From Candidatus Nomurabacteria bacterium (GTDB lineage Bacteria > Patescibacteriota > Minisyncoccia > Phycocordibacterales > UBA9973): 8,959 nucleotides of DNA. This document shows positions 1-5,816 of this stretch, piece by piece. The notes beneath the pieces are model-generated. The model did no database searches. It was given only the letters and a program-made list of their open reading frames with translations, and had not been told where the DNA came from. The DNA lies in the NCBI GenBank assembly GCA_943356395.1, contig CALRFC010000030.1, positions 1 to 8,959 of the forward strand, written 5' to 3'. Made by a program: the position numbers and the translations under genes. Each line of letters opens with the position of its first letter. The first letter of the stretch is position 1.

Positions 1-545
1 ACGATGCCGGCAACCGGCGCGAGCGCGTCGACCAGAAGCCAGCGCATGGCGCGCTCTTTCGTCTGCCCGCCCTTGATGATCGCGGAAACGGTGTTGATGC
101 CGTCGGAAAAATCATGAGCGAGAACCGCAATGGCGACGACCAACCCGACCGCAACCGAAACATGGAAAGAAAGTCCGATGCCGACGCCGTCGAGAAAACT
201 GTGCAAAGAAAGACTGCTTGCGCGAAAAACTCCGCGATTCTTGTGTTCGTGCGCGTGATCATGATGATGGTCGTGGTGTCCGTGCGAATGGAGAGAAAAG
301 AATCTGTCGATCAGAAGATACAGCACGAATCCGAACGCGATGAAGCACGCGACAAAAGAAGCGTCGAAGAATTTATTCGTGAGATCGAGCGCTTCGGGCA
401 GAAGATCGAAGAACGCGACGCCGATGACGGCGCCGGCGGAAAAACCGATGATGAGATGCAGTTTGTCTCGGAAGCGGAGCGCGAACATGCCGCCCAAAAA
501 AGTGGCGAGAAAGGCGGCAAGCGCGATTGAGATAATAATTCCCAT
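1..545 (-). CDS. ZIP-family divalent metal transporter (3' end cut by window edge)
   Basis: Membrane transporter predicted to move Zn2+ or related divalent metals into the cytoplasm. The 181 visible residues give an N-terminal membrane helix (about 2-22), a second helix (about 30-50, ending FFDLLPEA), a third (about 62-80), then a His-rich cytosolic loop at residues 86-101 with nine His and three Asp. Next comes the ZIP metal-site helix HSFLDGVGIG (115-124), then a helix with AHDFSDGIN (143-151). In most ZIP proteins this last position reads HE; here it is HD, an acidic substitution that could still bind metal. The reading frame is open at base 1, so the last membrane helices lie outside. The ATG at 545 is the only good start: an in-frame stop lies at 567-569. 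An extended -10 sits six bases upstream, and there is no Shine-Dalgarno. Divergent from dsbB. Family assignment is firm; the metal is not shown. Confidence 0.88.
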   Translation of the reverse strand, partial: MGIIISIALAAFLATFLGGMFALRFRDKLHLIIGFSAGAVIGVAFFDLLPEALDLTNKFFDASFVACFIAFGFVLYLLIDRFFSLHSHGHHDHHHDHAHEHKNRGVFRASSLSLHSFLDGVGIGLSFHVSVAVGLVVAIAVLAHDFSDGINTVSAIIKGGQTKERAMRWLLVDALAPVAGI

Positions 546-551
546 GCATAT

Positions 552-560
552 AGTATAGCA
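552..560 (-). promoter_or_regulatory. Extended -10 promoter of the ZIP transporter, likely leaderless
   Basis: Read on the minus strand: TGC followed by TATACT (hexamer at 557-552), then six bases, then the ATG at 545. A start site the usual 6-7 bases after the hexamer falls on the ATG itself. No convincing -35 at 17 bases; the TTGACC at 570-565 is only 7 bases away and so cannot be its partner. Confidence 0.5.
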
Positions 561-621
561 GACCGGTCAAGTCTGATCATTCTATAATTCTAAAGAATAA
601 TAGAATGGTATTTGTTGTGTT

Positions 622-649
622 TTGAAAAACGATGGGCGCGTGGTACAAA
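622..649 (+). promoter_or_regulatory. Promoter of the dsbB-dsbA pair
   Basis: TTGAAA (622-627), a 16-base spacer ending in TGG, then TACAAA (644-649). The hexamer ends six bases before the ATG at 656. If this is the promoter, the mRNA begins at or next to that ATG, and the longer start at 632 would not be transcribed. TACAAA matches the consensus at only four of six positions, so the extended TGn and good -35 carry the call. TATAAT at 583-588 is an alternative -10 without a clear -35. Confidence 0.4.
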
Positions 650-655
650 AGAAAG

Positions 656-1102
656 ATGCGCCAATACATCAGAAACAGCATCGATCGCTACGGATATTAT
701 TTTATTTTTGCTTTTTCTTTTCTCTCGTTTGCCGGCAGTCTGGCATTCAGCGAGCTCGCGGGATTCGCGCCATGCTTGCTTTGCTGGTGGCAGCGAATAT
801 TCATGTATCCGATACTTTTCATATCTCTTGTCGGCATAATCCGGAAAGATCATGACTTCCCTTTTTATGTCGCACCTCTTTCAATAATCGGAGGATTGGT
901 TGCTTTGTATCAGAATCTGCTTATCTGGAAAATAATACCGGAAAAATTGGCGCCGTGTACTACAGGAATATCTTGCATCGACCAGCAATTCGCTCTTTTC
1001 GGCTTCATCACCATTCCTCTTTTGTCTTTCATCGCATTCGCGGCAATAGCGACAATCATTATTCATATAATCATCCGCAAAACTTATGAAACAAGAAATT
1101 AA
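656..1102 (+). CDS. dsbB: DsbB/BdbC-type disulfide bond formation protein (quinone-linked thiol oxidase)
   Basis: Four-helix membrane protein that reoxidises a DsbA-type thiol oxidase and passes electrons to quinone. Counted from the ATG at 656, the first redox pair is C40-C43 in the family hallmark PCLLCWWQRIFMYP. The second pair is C101-C107 in PCTTGISC, in the second extracytoplasmic loop. Membrane helices lie at about 15-35, 50-63, 71-90 and 118-140; the C-terminus ends in a short basic tail. At 148 aa it matches the compact BdbC type. An in-frame ATG at 632 would add eight residues; I prefer 656 because a -10-like element sits six bases before it. The 3' end overlaps the thioredoxin-fold gene by 17 bases, so the two are translationally coupled and almost certainly redox partners. 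Confidence 0.93.
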   Translation: MRQYIRNSIDRYGYYFIFAFSFLSFAGSLAFSELAGFAPCLLCWWQRIFMYPILFISLVGIIRKDHDFPFYVAPLSIIGGLVALYQNLLIWKIIPEKLAPCTTGISCIDQQFALFGFITIPLLSFIAFAAIATIIIHIIIRKTYETRN

Positions 1103-1757
1103 AGTCATCATCGGCATCGTACTCGCAACGATCATTATCATCGGCGGCGCGACATATCTCGCCGGAAAAAATGCCGCGCGCGAAAATATGCCGGCAGACC
1201 AAGAAAAACTCGTCCGCGCGGATTCTCCAACAACAAAAGCGCTTCCGGTAAAAGTCGTGGTCGTGGAATTCGGCGATTTCCAATGTCCGGCATGCGGCGC
1301 GGCATTCCCGACTGTCGAAAAAGTAATGGATCATTACAAGAATGATGCGGATGTGAGTTTCATCTTCAGGAATTTTCCGCTCTCGCAGCACAAGAACGCA
1401 AAACCTTCCGCGTATGCAGCGCTGTCTGCAAAAAATCAAGGGAAGTTTTGGGAGATGGTGAAAGAATTATACGAAAATCAGAGCGAGTGGTCGGAAGAGG
1501 GCGACGCTCAAATATTCTTTGACGCATACGCGAAAAAACTCGGTTTGGACAAAAATAAATTTGATCAAGACATGGCGGGAGAAAATATTCGCGATTTTGT
1601 CGAACGCGATCTAGGTGACGCAGTGTCTTTGAAAATCGATCAGACGCCAACTTTTTTTGTAAATGGCATCAAAGTAAAGAATTTTCCTTCATACGAAGGG
1701 TGGATATCTTTGATCGAAGACCAAAAGACCACTGCTGGAAAACAGCTTGCGGAATAA
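1086..1757 (+). CDS. DsbA-family thioredoxin-fold thiol oxidase, membrane-anchored
   Basis: Extracytoplasmic disulfide oxidase, the likely partner of the DsbB encoded just upstream. Residues 6-27 form one hydrophobic helix with few charges before it, acting as signal-anchor; no lipobox Cys is present. A linker of about 25 residues leads to the thioredoxin fold: beta strand VKVVVVEFGDFQ, then the active site C67-P-A-C70, a helical insertion (about 100-175), and the cis-proline loop TPTFFVNG with P188. The C-x-x-C dipeptide is Pro-Ala, where E. coli DsbA has Pro-His. Length 223 aa is usual for single-domain DsbA_2/Thioredoxin_4 proteins with an anchor. The start lies inside the dsbB reading frame and has no Shine-Dalgarno, so translation probably depends on coupling. 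A role as isomerase or reductase is possible but less likely given the DsbB neighbour. Confidence 0.9.
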   Translation: MKQEIKVIIGIVLATIIIIGGATYLAGKNAARENMPADQEKLVRADSPTTKALPVKVVVVEFGDFQCPACGAAFPTVEKVMDHYKNDADVSFIFRNFPLSQHKNAKPSAYAALSAKNQGKFWEMVKELYENQSEWSEEGDAQIFFDAYAKKLGLDKNKFDQDMAGENIRDFVERDLGDAVSLKIDQTPTFFVNGIKVKNFPSYEGWISLIEDQKTTAGKQLAE

Positions 1758-1775
1758 GGATTTTTTGAGTCTTGG

Positions 1776-1805
1776 TCTCCTGTGGCTAAAGTTTTCCACA
1801 GGAGA
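1776..1805 (+). other. Perfect 10-bp inverted repeat (hairpin) downstream of dsbA
   Basis: TCTCCTGTGG at 1776-1785 pairs without mismatch to CCACAGGAGA at 1796-1805 around a 10-base loop. Nineteen bases after the dsbA stop. Neither strand has a T-tract after the stem, so it is not a standard intrinsic terminator. It could protect the 3' end of the dsbBA mRNA, or be a protein-binding palindrome. Confidence 0.6.
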
Positions 1806-1826
1806 ATTCGTGCTTTGTCCAGACAG

Positions 1827-1835
1827 TGGTACAAT
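1827..1835 (+). promoter_or_regulatory. Extended -10 element driving the intergenic RNA
   Basis: TGGTACAAT matches the TGn-TATAAT extended -10 at all but one base. The -35 position 17 bases upstream (TTCGTG) is weak. Predicted start site is near 1842. It closely resembles the TGGTACAAA in front of dsbB. Confidence 0.35.
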
Positions 1836-1841
1836 GGATCC

Positions 1842-2036
1842 AGAACCAAATACAACGCTCTCTGAAACTTCGTCGTTTAGACATTATTTTTTGCAGAGAG
1901 AAATGTCATATCGAAACAGCACCTTATGAGCGCTTGTCCCATCATTAATGACAAGCCGAGAATATGAAGCGAAAGCTTCGCAAAGGGCCTCACGCATGTT
2001 GCCGAGAAATCGGCGCCATACGCGAGGCCCTTTTTT
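1842..2036 (+). ncRNA. Candidate structured non-coding RNA of about 195 nt
   Basis: No gene is visible between the dsbA stop (1757) and the end of holA (2057), yet the stretch is rich in helices. In order: CTCTCTG (1858-1864) pairs with CAGAGAG (1894-1900). GACAT (1880-1884) pairs with ATGTC (1903-1907), interlocked with the first stem as an H-type pseudoknot. CTTGTC (1933-1938) pairs with GACAAG (1950-1955). GAAGC-GAAA-GCTTC (1966-1979) is closed by a GNRA tetraloop. A long terminator hairpin at 1985-2030, also with a GAAA loop, is followed by six T. A promoter-like extended -10 lies at 1827. I do not recognise it as tmRNA, RNase P RNA, SRP RNA or 6S RNA. The alternative is a structured 3' UTR of the dsbBA mRNA. 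Structure is seen by eye only; conservation is untested. Confidence 0.42.
1985..2036 (+). terminator. Strong intrinsic terminator, 3' end of the intergenic RNA
   Basis: GGGCCTC at 1985-1991 pairs with GAGGCCC at 2024-2030. The stem continues inward with two mismatches and is capped by GCCGA-GAAA-TCGGC. T6 (2031-2036) and more T-rich sequence follow on the plus strand. On the minus strand only three T follow, so it acts mainly on plus-strand transcripts, just ahead of the convergent holA. Confidence 0.85.
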
Positions 2037-2056
2037 GTTTTTCTTTTTCTTGCGAC

Positions 2057-2743
2057 TTACAGCGAAGAAATCAGTATCCTTTCGAGCTCGATCTCAAAAT
2101 CAAGCGTTCCTTGCCGCGCGCGATGATATGAATGCACAAAATCCTTCGAGAGCTCGCTCAATTCCTCTTCGGAGAAATGCTTCTGATTGCGCTTGAGCTT
2201 CCCGTATACGAACGGATGAATGCCGGCCTCCTCCGCGCTCCCGACGGAAAAAAGGAGGCGCATGTTCTTGACCGCGCTCGCGAGCACGCCGTGAATCAGA
2301 TTCGAATCGATCCCGCGGTCGATCGCTTCGCGAAAAAGGATCCATGTCTTCATGCGATCGCGCGCCGTGAACGCGTCGGAAAGAGCGAAAATGTTGAACG
2401 ATTCTTTTTTCTCCTTCGTTTCAAAGATTTCGCTCGTGGCGCCCGCTCTGGAAAAAAGCCGCTCCTCTTCTTTTAGGATCCGAGGGACGACGAAAATAAA
2501 TTGCGTGGCGCTCTCTCCGAATACTCCGGCGTTTTCCGAAAGGGAGCTCAAGAATTCCTTGTCCTCGGTATGGACGACGACCGGCAAAAGGTCGCCGAAG
2601 AGCGGAGTGTCCTTCGCGCGGGAAATGAGCATGGAGAGATCCGTTTCTCCGTCGGCATATGAATGATGTTCGCGGCCGCCGATGATTTCGGAAATCCGCT
2701 TATATTTTTTTTCCGAATCTTTTCCGGAGATGACGGTGAGCAT
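2057..2743 (-). CDS. holA: DNA polymerase III delta subunit (clamp loader), short form
   Basis: Subunit of the clamp loader that opens the beta sliding clamp at the replication fork. At 228 aa it is about two thirds of the usual length. The N-terminus MLTVISGKDSEKK fits the delta-subunit opening beta strand. The most recognisable part is the C-terminal collar domain (about 150-226): HGVLASAVKNMRLL, then HPFVYGKLKRNQKHFSEEEL, and finally the family-typical ending in which a small residue-rich helix leads to LDFEIELERIL. The central domain appears shortened. No Shine-Dalgarno precedes the ATG. It follows the methyltransferase-like gene by 12 bases on the same strand, so it is probably read from the promoter at 3230. 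It converges with the terminator at 2036. The call rests on family pattern, not on a search. Confidence 0.78.
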   Translation of the reverse strand: MLTVISGKDSEKKYKRISEIIGGREHHSYADGETDLSMLISRAKDTPLFGDLLPVVVHTEDKEFLSSLSENAGVFGESATQFIFVVPRILKEEERLFSRAGATSEIFETKEKKESFNIFALSDAFTARDRMKTWILFREAIDRGIDSNLIHGVLASAVKNMRLLFSVGSAEEAGIHPFVYGKLKRNQKHFSEEELSELSKDFVHSYHRARQGTLDFEIELERILISSL

Positions 2744-2755
2744 GTTAGAGGAAGA

Positions 2756-3223
2756 TTAGAAACGCACGATTTTTTTGTAATCGCGATATGCGTTGCCGTA
2801 GCGCGCAAGGAGAATCGCTTCCTCTTCGCGGACATATTTGAAATGCGTGACGAGGAACGCGATGAGCGCCGCAGAGGCGATGACGGCGGAATTTGCCATG
2901 AGCCCGACGCCAAACGACAAGAAGAAGAGTCCGATATGCGTCGGGGAGCGAAAAAAGACATACGGGCCTTGGCGGAAATCTTTGGCGGTTATCTCGGAAA
3001 TATTTTTTCGCAACGATGCCGTGCGGCCGGATGTGTGCTGTGCCCAGTAGATCAGAAAGCTCGCAAATACCATGAAGACGAAGCCGAGCGACATGAAAAA
3101 GCTCGAGAAAATCCGGAACGGAAAGAAGCTGTCGGCGATGAAGCCGGCGATGATGGCGACGAAATAAACGGTATATGAGTGTCCCAAGACCTCATGAATC
3201 CGCCCGGGGGAAGAGGTGATCAT
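2756..3223 (-). CDS. Isoprenylcysteine/phospholipid methyltransferase-like membrane protein
   Basis: Integral membrane protein of the ICMT/PEMT superfamily, which methylates membrane-associated substrates with S-adenosylmethionine; the substrate here is unknown. Counted from the ATG at 3223 (155 aa), hydrophobic helices lie at about 16-37, 39-60, 92-110 and 112-127. The C-terminal half carries the family pattern GPYVFFRSPTHIG (about 86-98; commonly GPY-x-RHP-x-Y-x-G) and the closing EEE-x-L-x-RYG-x-x-Y-x-x-Y-K (about 133-149). The usual RHP reads RSP. An in-frame ATG at 3241 would add six residues, but TATAAT at 3230-3235 lies inside that extension and six bases before the ATG at 3223, so I choose the shorter form. 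First gene of a likely two-gene unit with holA. Bacteria do not prenylate proteins in the eukaryotic way, so the family name should not be read as its function. Confidence 0.82.
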   Translation of the reverse strand: MITSSPGRIHEVLGHSYTVYFVAIIAGFIADSFFPFRIFSSFFMSLGFVFMVFASFLIYWAQHTSGRTASLRKNISEITAKDFRQGPYVFFRSPTHIGLFFLSFGVGLMANSAVIASAALIAFLVTHFKYVREEEAILLARYGNAYRDYKKIVRF

Positions 3224-3229
3224 CTGGTC

Positions 3230-3235
3230 ATTATA
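3230..3235 (-). promoter_or_regulatory. TATAAT -10 of the methyltransferase-holA unit, inside a heptamer array
   Basis: Perfect TATAAT on the minus strand, six bases before the ATG at 3223, predicting a leaderless mRNA. The preceding bases form a 7-nt tandem (unit TTTATGA), and the -10 arises from its last unit. No good -35. Confidence 0.5.
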
Positions 3236-3259
3236 GATCATAAATCATAAAACATAAAC
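3230..3259. repeat. Heptamer array, unit TTTATGA (minus strand)
   Basis: Four units with a period of 7 nt on the minus strand: TTTATGT, TTTATGA, TTTATGA, TCTATAA. The last runs into the start region of the methyltransferase-like gene. The 11 bases at 3246-3256 are an exact inverted copy of 3311-3321 in the neighbouring array. Confidence 0.7.
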
Positions 3260-3281
3260 CACGCAGATGTAATCTATTATC

Positions 3282-3348
3282 CTATGATTCGTGTTCTATG
3301 TTCTATGTTCTATGTTTTATGGTCTATGATTCGTGTTCTATGTTCTGT
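3282..3348. repeat. Heptamer array, unit TTCTATG, between polA and the methyltransferase-like gene
   Basis: About nine 7-nt units from TTCTATG to variants TTTTATG, GTCTATG and ATTCGTG. A 23-nt block at 3282-3304 recurs exactly at 3324-3346, an offset of 42 nt (six units), so part of the array was duplicated as a block. It abuts the polA stop codon. No terminator with a T-tract is seen here for polA. Confidence 0.85.
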
Positions 3349-5747
3349 TATTTCAGCTCTTGCCAATTCTGCCCCACCGACACATGCACTTCGAGCGGGA
3401 CGGGCTTTTTGTTCTTCAAGAAATCGCGCGGCAGGACATTCTTCATCGTGTTCTCGACCAAGACGGAGACTTTCTCGACAGCGTCGTCGTCCACCTCATA
3501 GACGAGCTCGTCGTGCACTTGGAGGATGAGCTTGGCGTGTTCGGCAAGCCGTTCGTTCGAAAGCGCACGGTCGGCGTCGCGGATGGCGATCTTGATGCAG
3601 TCGGCGGCCGTGCCTTGCAGGGGCGCGTTGATGGCCATGCGCTCGGCGGAAGCGCGGATGAACGGCAGCTTCGATTTCAATCCGGGGAAATAGCGGCGGC
3701 GGCCGAAGAGCGTTTCCGTGTAGCCGGTTTTTTTGGCGAAGTCTTTCACGCTCTCGAGATACCCTTCGATCGCCGGAAACTGCAGGAAATAATTGTCATA
3801 AAATTCCTGCGCGACTTTCCGATCAGTGCCGAGATTCTGTTGGAGCGCAGTCACGCCCATGCCGTAGAGAATGCCGAAGTTGATGACTTTCGCGCGACGG
3901 CGCATTTCATGGGTGACTTCTTTCTCGGGAACGCCGAAGACTTTCGATGCGACCGCGGCGTGAATGTCTTTGCCGTCTTCGAAAACCTTGATCATGAAAT
4001 CGTCTTCCGACATGAGTGCGGCGACGCGGAGCTCGATCTGCGAGTAGTCGAAGGAAATCAATTTCTTGTGAGCGGGCGCAACGAACGCTCGGCGAATATT
4101 CTTGCCGAGCTCGGTCTTGATCGGGATGTTCTGGATGTTCGGGTCTTTGGACGAAAAGCGTCCGGTCGTCGTGCCGGCCTGATTGAGCTTGGCGTGCAAG
4201 CGTCCGTCGGAGCCGACCAAGGACGGAATGACATCGATGTAGGTCGAGAGGAGCTTCTGGAGCTCGCGATGCTTGAAAATCTGATCGACGATCGGATGGA
4301 GCCCGCGCAGTTTTTCAAGCTCGCTCTCGCGCGTACTGCGCGCGCCGCCCGCGGTCTTTTTCATGCGGAGTCCCGCGCCTTCGCCCACTTTCATCTCGTC
4401 GAAAATGATTTCGCCCAATTGTTTCGGCGAATTGATGTTGAATTCCCGCCCTGCCATCTTCCAGATATTCTTTTCGAGCGCCGAGAGCTCTTTGTGGTAG
4501 TCGGCGGAAAGTTTTTTGAGGTATGCCGTGTCGATCTTGATTCCGGTCTTTTCCATCGCATCGACGATGGGCATGATGGCAAGCTCGATGTCCTCGTACA
4601 CATATGGGAGTCCGCGCTCCTTGATGTCCGCCAAGATCTTTTCTTTGCCGTAATTCTCTATGTCTTCCTGCGTCGGATTCGTGAGATCAGAATTCAAAAG
4701 CCATAAGGCGATGAAAAGCTTTTTGGATTCGTCGCTCGCAGGCGCGGAGCTAGCTTCTTGCTGTTTGCTTTCTGCTTCCAGCTTTTCTTCGGAAGAAAAT
4801 AATTTTCTGGCGCGCTCGGTGAGCGAGCGGAATTCGAGCTCGCGAAAGAGCGCGGTGATCTTTTCCATGTCTACCGTTTCCAAAAACGGCTTTTCCGGCA
4901 ATCTAAAATCGATCGGCGCGTCGCGGCGGATGGTCGCAAGCGTCTTTGAAAAGAGCGCTTCTTCTTCATTGTCAATCAACAAAGAAATTATTCTTTCTGT
5001 TATTCCTATTTTCTTTAATTCATCTTTATTTTTCGGTTTTAAGATTAAAGATTTAAGATTTAAGTAAATATTTTCTATTGTTCCGTATTTAACTATTAAG
5101 CTTGTGGCAGTTTTTTCTCCGATGCCTTTCACGCCGACGATGTTGTCGGACGGATCGCCGCGGAGACCCTTGTAGTCCGGCAGAAGTTCCGGCCCGAAGC
5201 CGAAACGCTCCCTGACCGCCTTTTCGTCGTAGAGAATCGTGTCGTTCAAACCTTTTTTCAAAGTGAAAACTTTCACCCGTTCGCCGTCCACCAATTGCAT
5301 CGTATCCATGTCACCGGAGGCGATGATGACATCACATTTGACCTTTGACATTTGACTTTTGACTTTCTCCACGACTGTCCCGATGATGTCGTCGGCTTCG
5401 AATCCGGGCGCGTCGTAGATCGGGATGGAAAACGCGTCGAAAATCTTCCGCGAGCTCTTGAGCTGGTCGACGAGCGCCGAGTCGGCTTTTACCCGTCCCG
5501 CTTTGTAGGCGTCGTATGCTTCGTGGCGGAAGGTCTTCCCGGGAAGATCATAGGCGGCGACGATGTAATCGGGCTTCAAGTCCGCAATGATCTTCATGAG
5601 CATGGTCGAAAGCCCGTAGAGCGCGCCCGTCGGCTCGCCCTTGGAATTGGCGAACTCCGGCAACGCGTGATACGCGCGGTGAATGATCGCGTGCGAGTCC
5701 AAAACGATCAATTTTTTCGCACCGGATTTGTCGGCCTTTTTTACCAT
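3348..5747 (-). CDS. polA: DNA polymerase I, 5'-nuclease plus polymerase, proofreading domain almost absent
   Basis: Fills gaps and removes RNA primers during replication and repair. The 5'-nuclease domain covers about 12-310: D17 in LIVLDSH, YDLPGKTFRHE, FEADD (116-120), SGDMD (144-148) and RGDPSDN (196-202), then the helix-hairpin-helix VGVKGIGEKTA. Between the nuclease and the polymerase only about 75 residues (318-395) stand in place of the 3'-5' exonuclease, with no exonuclease acidic motifs, so the enzyme cannot proofread. The polymerase domain has TTTGRFSS, motif A D567-YSQIE572, the O helix with R616, K620, F624 and Y628 (equivalents of E. coli R754, K758, F762, Y766), and motif C VHDE with D746. 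F624 predicts normal discrimination against dideoxynucleotides. Length 799 aa, slightly shorter than Taq. Three 7-nt arrays lie in frame (residues about 128-137, 228-237, 320-334). Start at 5747 follows a -10 by six bases. Confidence 0.97.
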   Translation of the reverse strand: MVKKADKSGAKKLIVLDSHAIIHRAYHALPEFANSKGEPTGALYGLSTMLMKIIADLKPDYIVAAYDLPGKTFRHEAYDAYKAGRVKADSALVDQLKSSRKIFDAFSIPIYDAPGFEADDIIGTVVEKVKSQMSKVKCDVIIASGDMDTMQLVDGERVKVFTLKKGLNDTILYDEKAVRERFGFGPELLPDYKGLRGDPSDNIVGVKGIGEKTATSLIVKYGTIENIYLNLKSLILKPKNKDELKKIGITERIISLLIDNEEEALFSKTLATIRRDAPIDFRLPEKPFLETVDMEKITALFRELEFRSLTERARKLFSSEEKLEAESKQQEASSAPASDESKKLFIALWLLNSDLTNPTQEDIENYGKEKILADIKERGLPYVYEDIELAIMPIVDAMEKTGIKIDTAYLKKLSADYHKELSALEKNIWKMAGREFNINSPKQLGEIIFDEMKVGEGAGLRMKKTAGGARSTRESELEKLRGLHPIVDQIFKHRELQKLLSTYIDVIPSLVGSDGRLHAKLNQAGTTTGRFSSKDPNIQNIPIKTELGKNIRRAFVAPAHKKLISFDYSQIELRVAALMSEDDFMIKVFEDGKDIHAAVASKVFGVPEKEVTHEMRRRAKVINFGILYGMGVTALQQNLGTDRKVAQEFYDNYFLQFPAIEGYLESVKDFAKKTGYTETLFGRRRYFPGLKSKLPFIRASAERMAINAPLQGTAADCIKIAIRDADRALSNERLAEHAKLILQVHDELVYEVDDDAVEKVSVLVENTMKNVLPRDFLKNKKPVPLEVHVSVGQNWQELK
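4747..4788. repeat. Heptamer array inside polA, linker residues 320-334
   Basis: On the plus strand six consecutive 7-nt units, the central ones CTTCTTG, CTGTTTG, CTTTCTG, CTTCCAG. They encode the Glu/Lys/Gln/Ser-rich linker EEKLEAESKQQEASS between the nuclease part and the exonuclease remnant. Units are the same type as those in tsaE and after the surface protein gene. Confidence 0.65.
5038..5065. repeat. Heptamer array inside polA, residues 228-237
   Basis: Four units with a 7-nt period: TTTAAGA, TTAAAGA, TTTAAGA, TTTAAGT. They encode YLNLKSLILK just after the helix-hairpin-helix of the 5'-nuclease domain. The surrounding 4980-5100 stretch is much more AT-rich than the rest of polA, suggesting a larger acquired segment. 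Confidence 0.75.
5337..5364. repeat. Heptamer array inside polA, residues 128-137
   Basis: Four units of TTTGACN with no mismatch in the first six bases. On the coding strand they give KVKSQMSKVK, where KVK returns after 7 residues (21 nt, three units). It sits in the helix between the FEADD and SGDMD nuclease motifs, which is about four residues longer here than in E. coli Pol I. Confidence 0.85.
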
Positions 5748-5753
5748 GCCTCA

Positions 5754-5759
5754 ATCATA
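5754..5759 (-). promoter_or_regulatory. -10 element of polA
   Basis: TATGAT on the minus strand ends six bases before the polA ATG at 5747, so the transcript is likely leaderless. A GAGG is present but ends one base from the ATG, too close to act as a Shine-Dalgarno. The upstream T-tract at the -35 distance belongs to a terminator. Confidence 0.45.
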
Positions 5760-5776
5760 GCTTTTTTGAGTTAAAT

Positions 5777-5802
5777 AAAAAACCCGCATAAAACGGGTTT
5801 TT
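5777..5802 (-). terminator. Intrinsic terminator of the unrecognised gene upstream of polA
   Basis: On the minus strand AAAAACCCG pairs with CGGGTTTTT around an 8-base loop, followed by a T-run and ATTT. It lies 15 bases after the stop codon at 5817 and separates that gene from the polA promoter. The A-run on the other side would also let it work on plus-strand transcripts. Confidence 0.8.
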
Positions 5803-5816
5803 AAAGTGTGAAAAAT

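Noticed and set aside
114..530. Plus-strand reading frame of 138 codons
   Set aside because: Extremely charged composition and exact antisense of the ZIP transporter, whose motifs are clear on the minus strand.
565..570. TTGACC as -35 of the ZIP promoter
   Set aside because: Only 7 bases separate it from the -10; a functional -35 needs about 17.
632..655. Longer start for DsbB
   Set aside because: A TTGAAA/TACAAA promoter would place the transcript start at 656; the longer form stays possible, so the rejection is tentative.
1758..2036. tmRNA, SRP RNA, RNase P RNA or 6S RNA
   Set aside because: None of the tRNA-like ends, SRP apical loop, RNase P core sequences or a long 6S-like rod could be found by eye.
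1747..2196. Two short plus-strand frames across the dsbA-holA gap
   Set aside because: They overlap the dsbA end, the hairpins and holA antisense; no coding-like composition or start signal.
3282..3348. CRISPR array
   Set aside because: Units are 7 nt without spacers; this is a simple tandem repeat.
3333..4706. Plus-strand reading frame of 457 codons
   Set aside because: Antisense shadow of polA, produced by its codon bias; it contains no recognisable motif.
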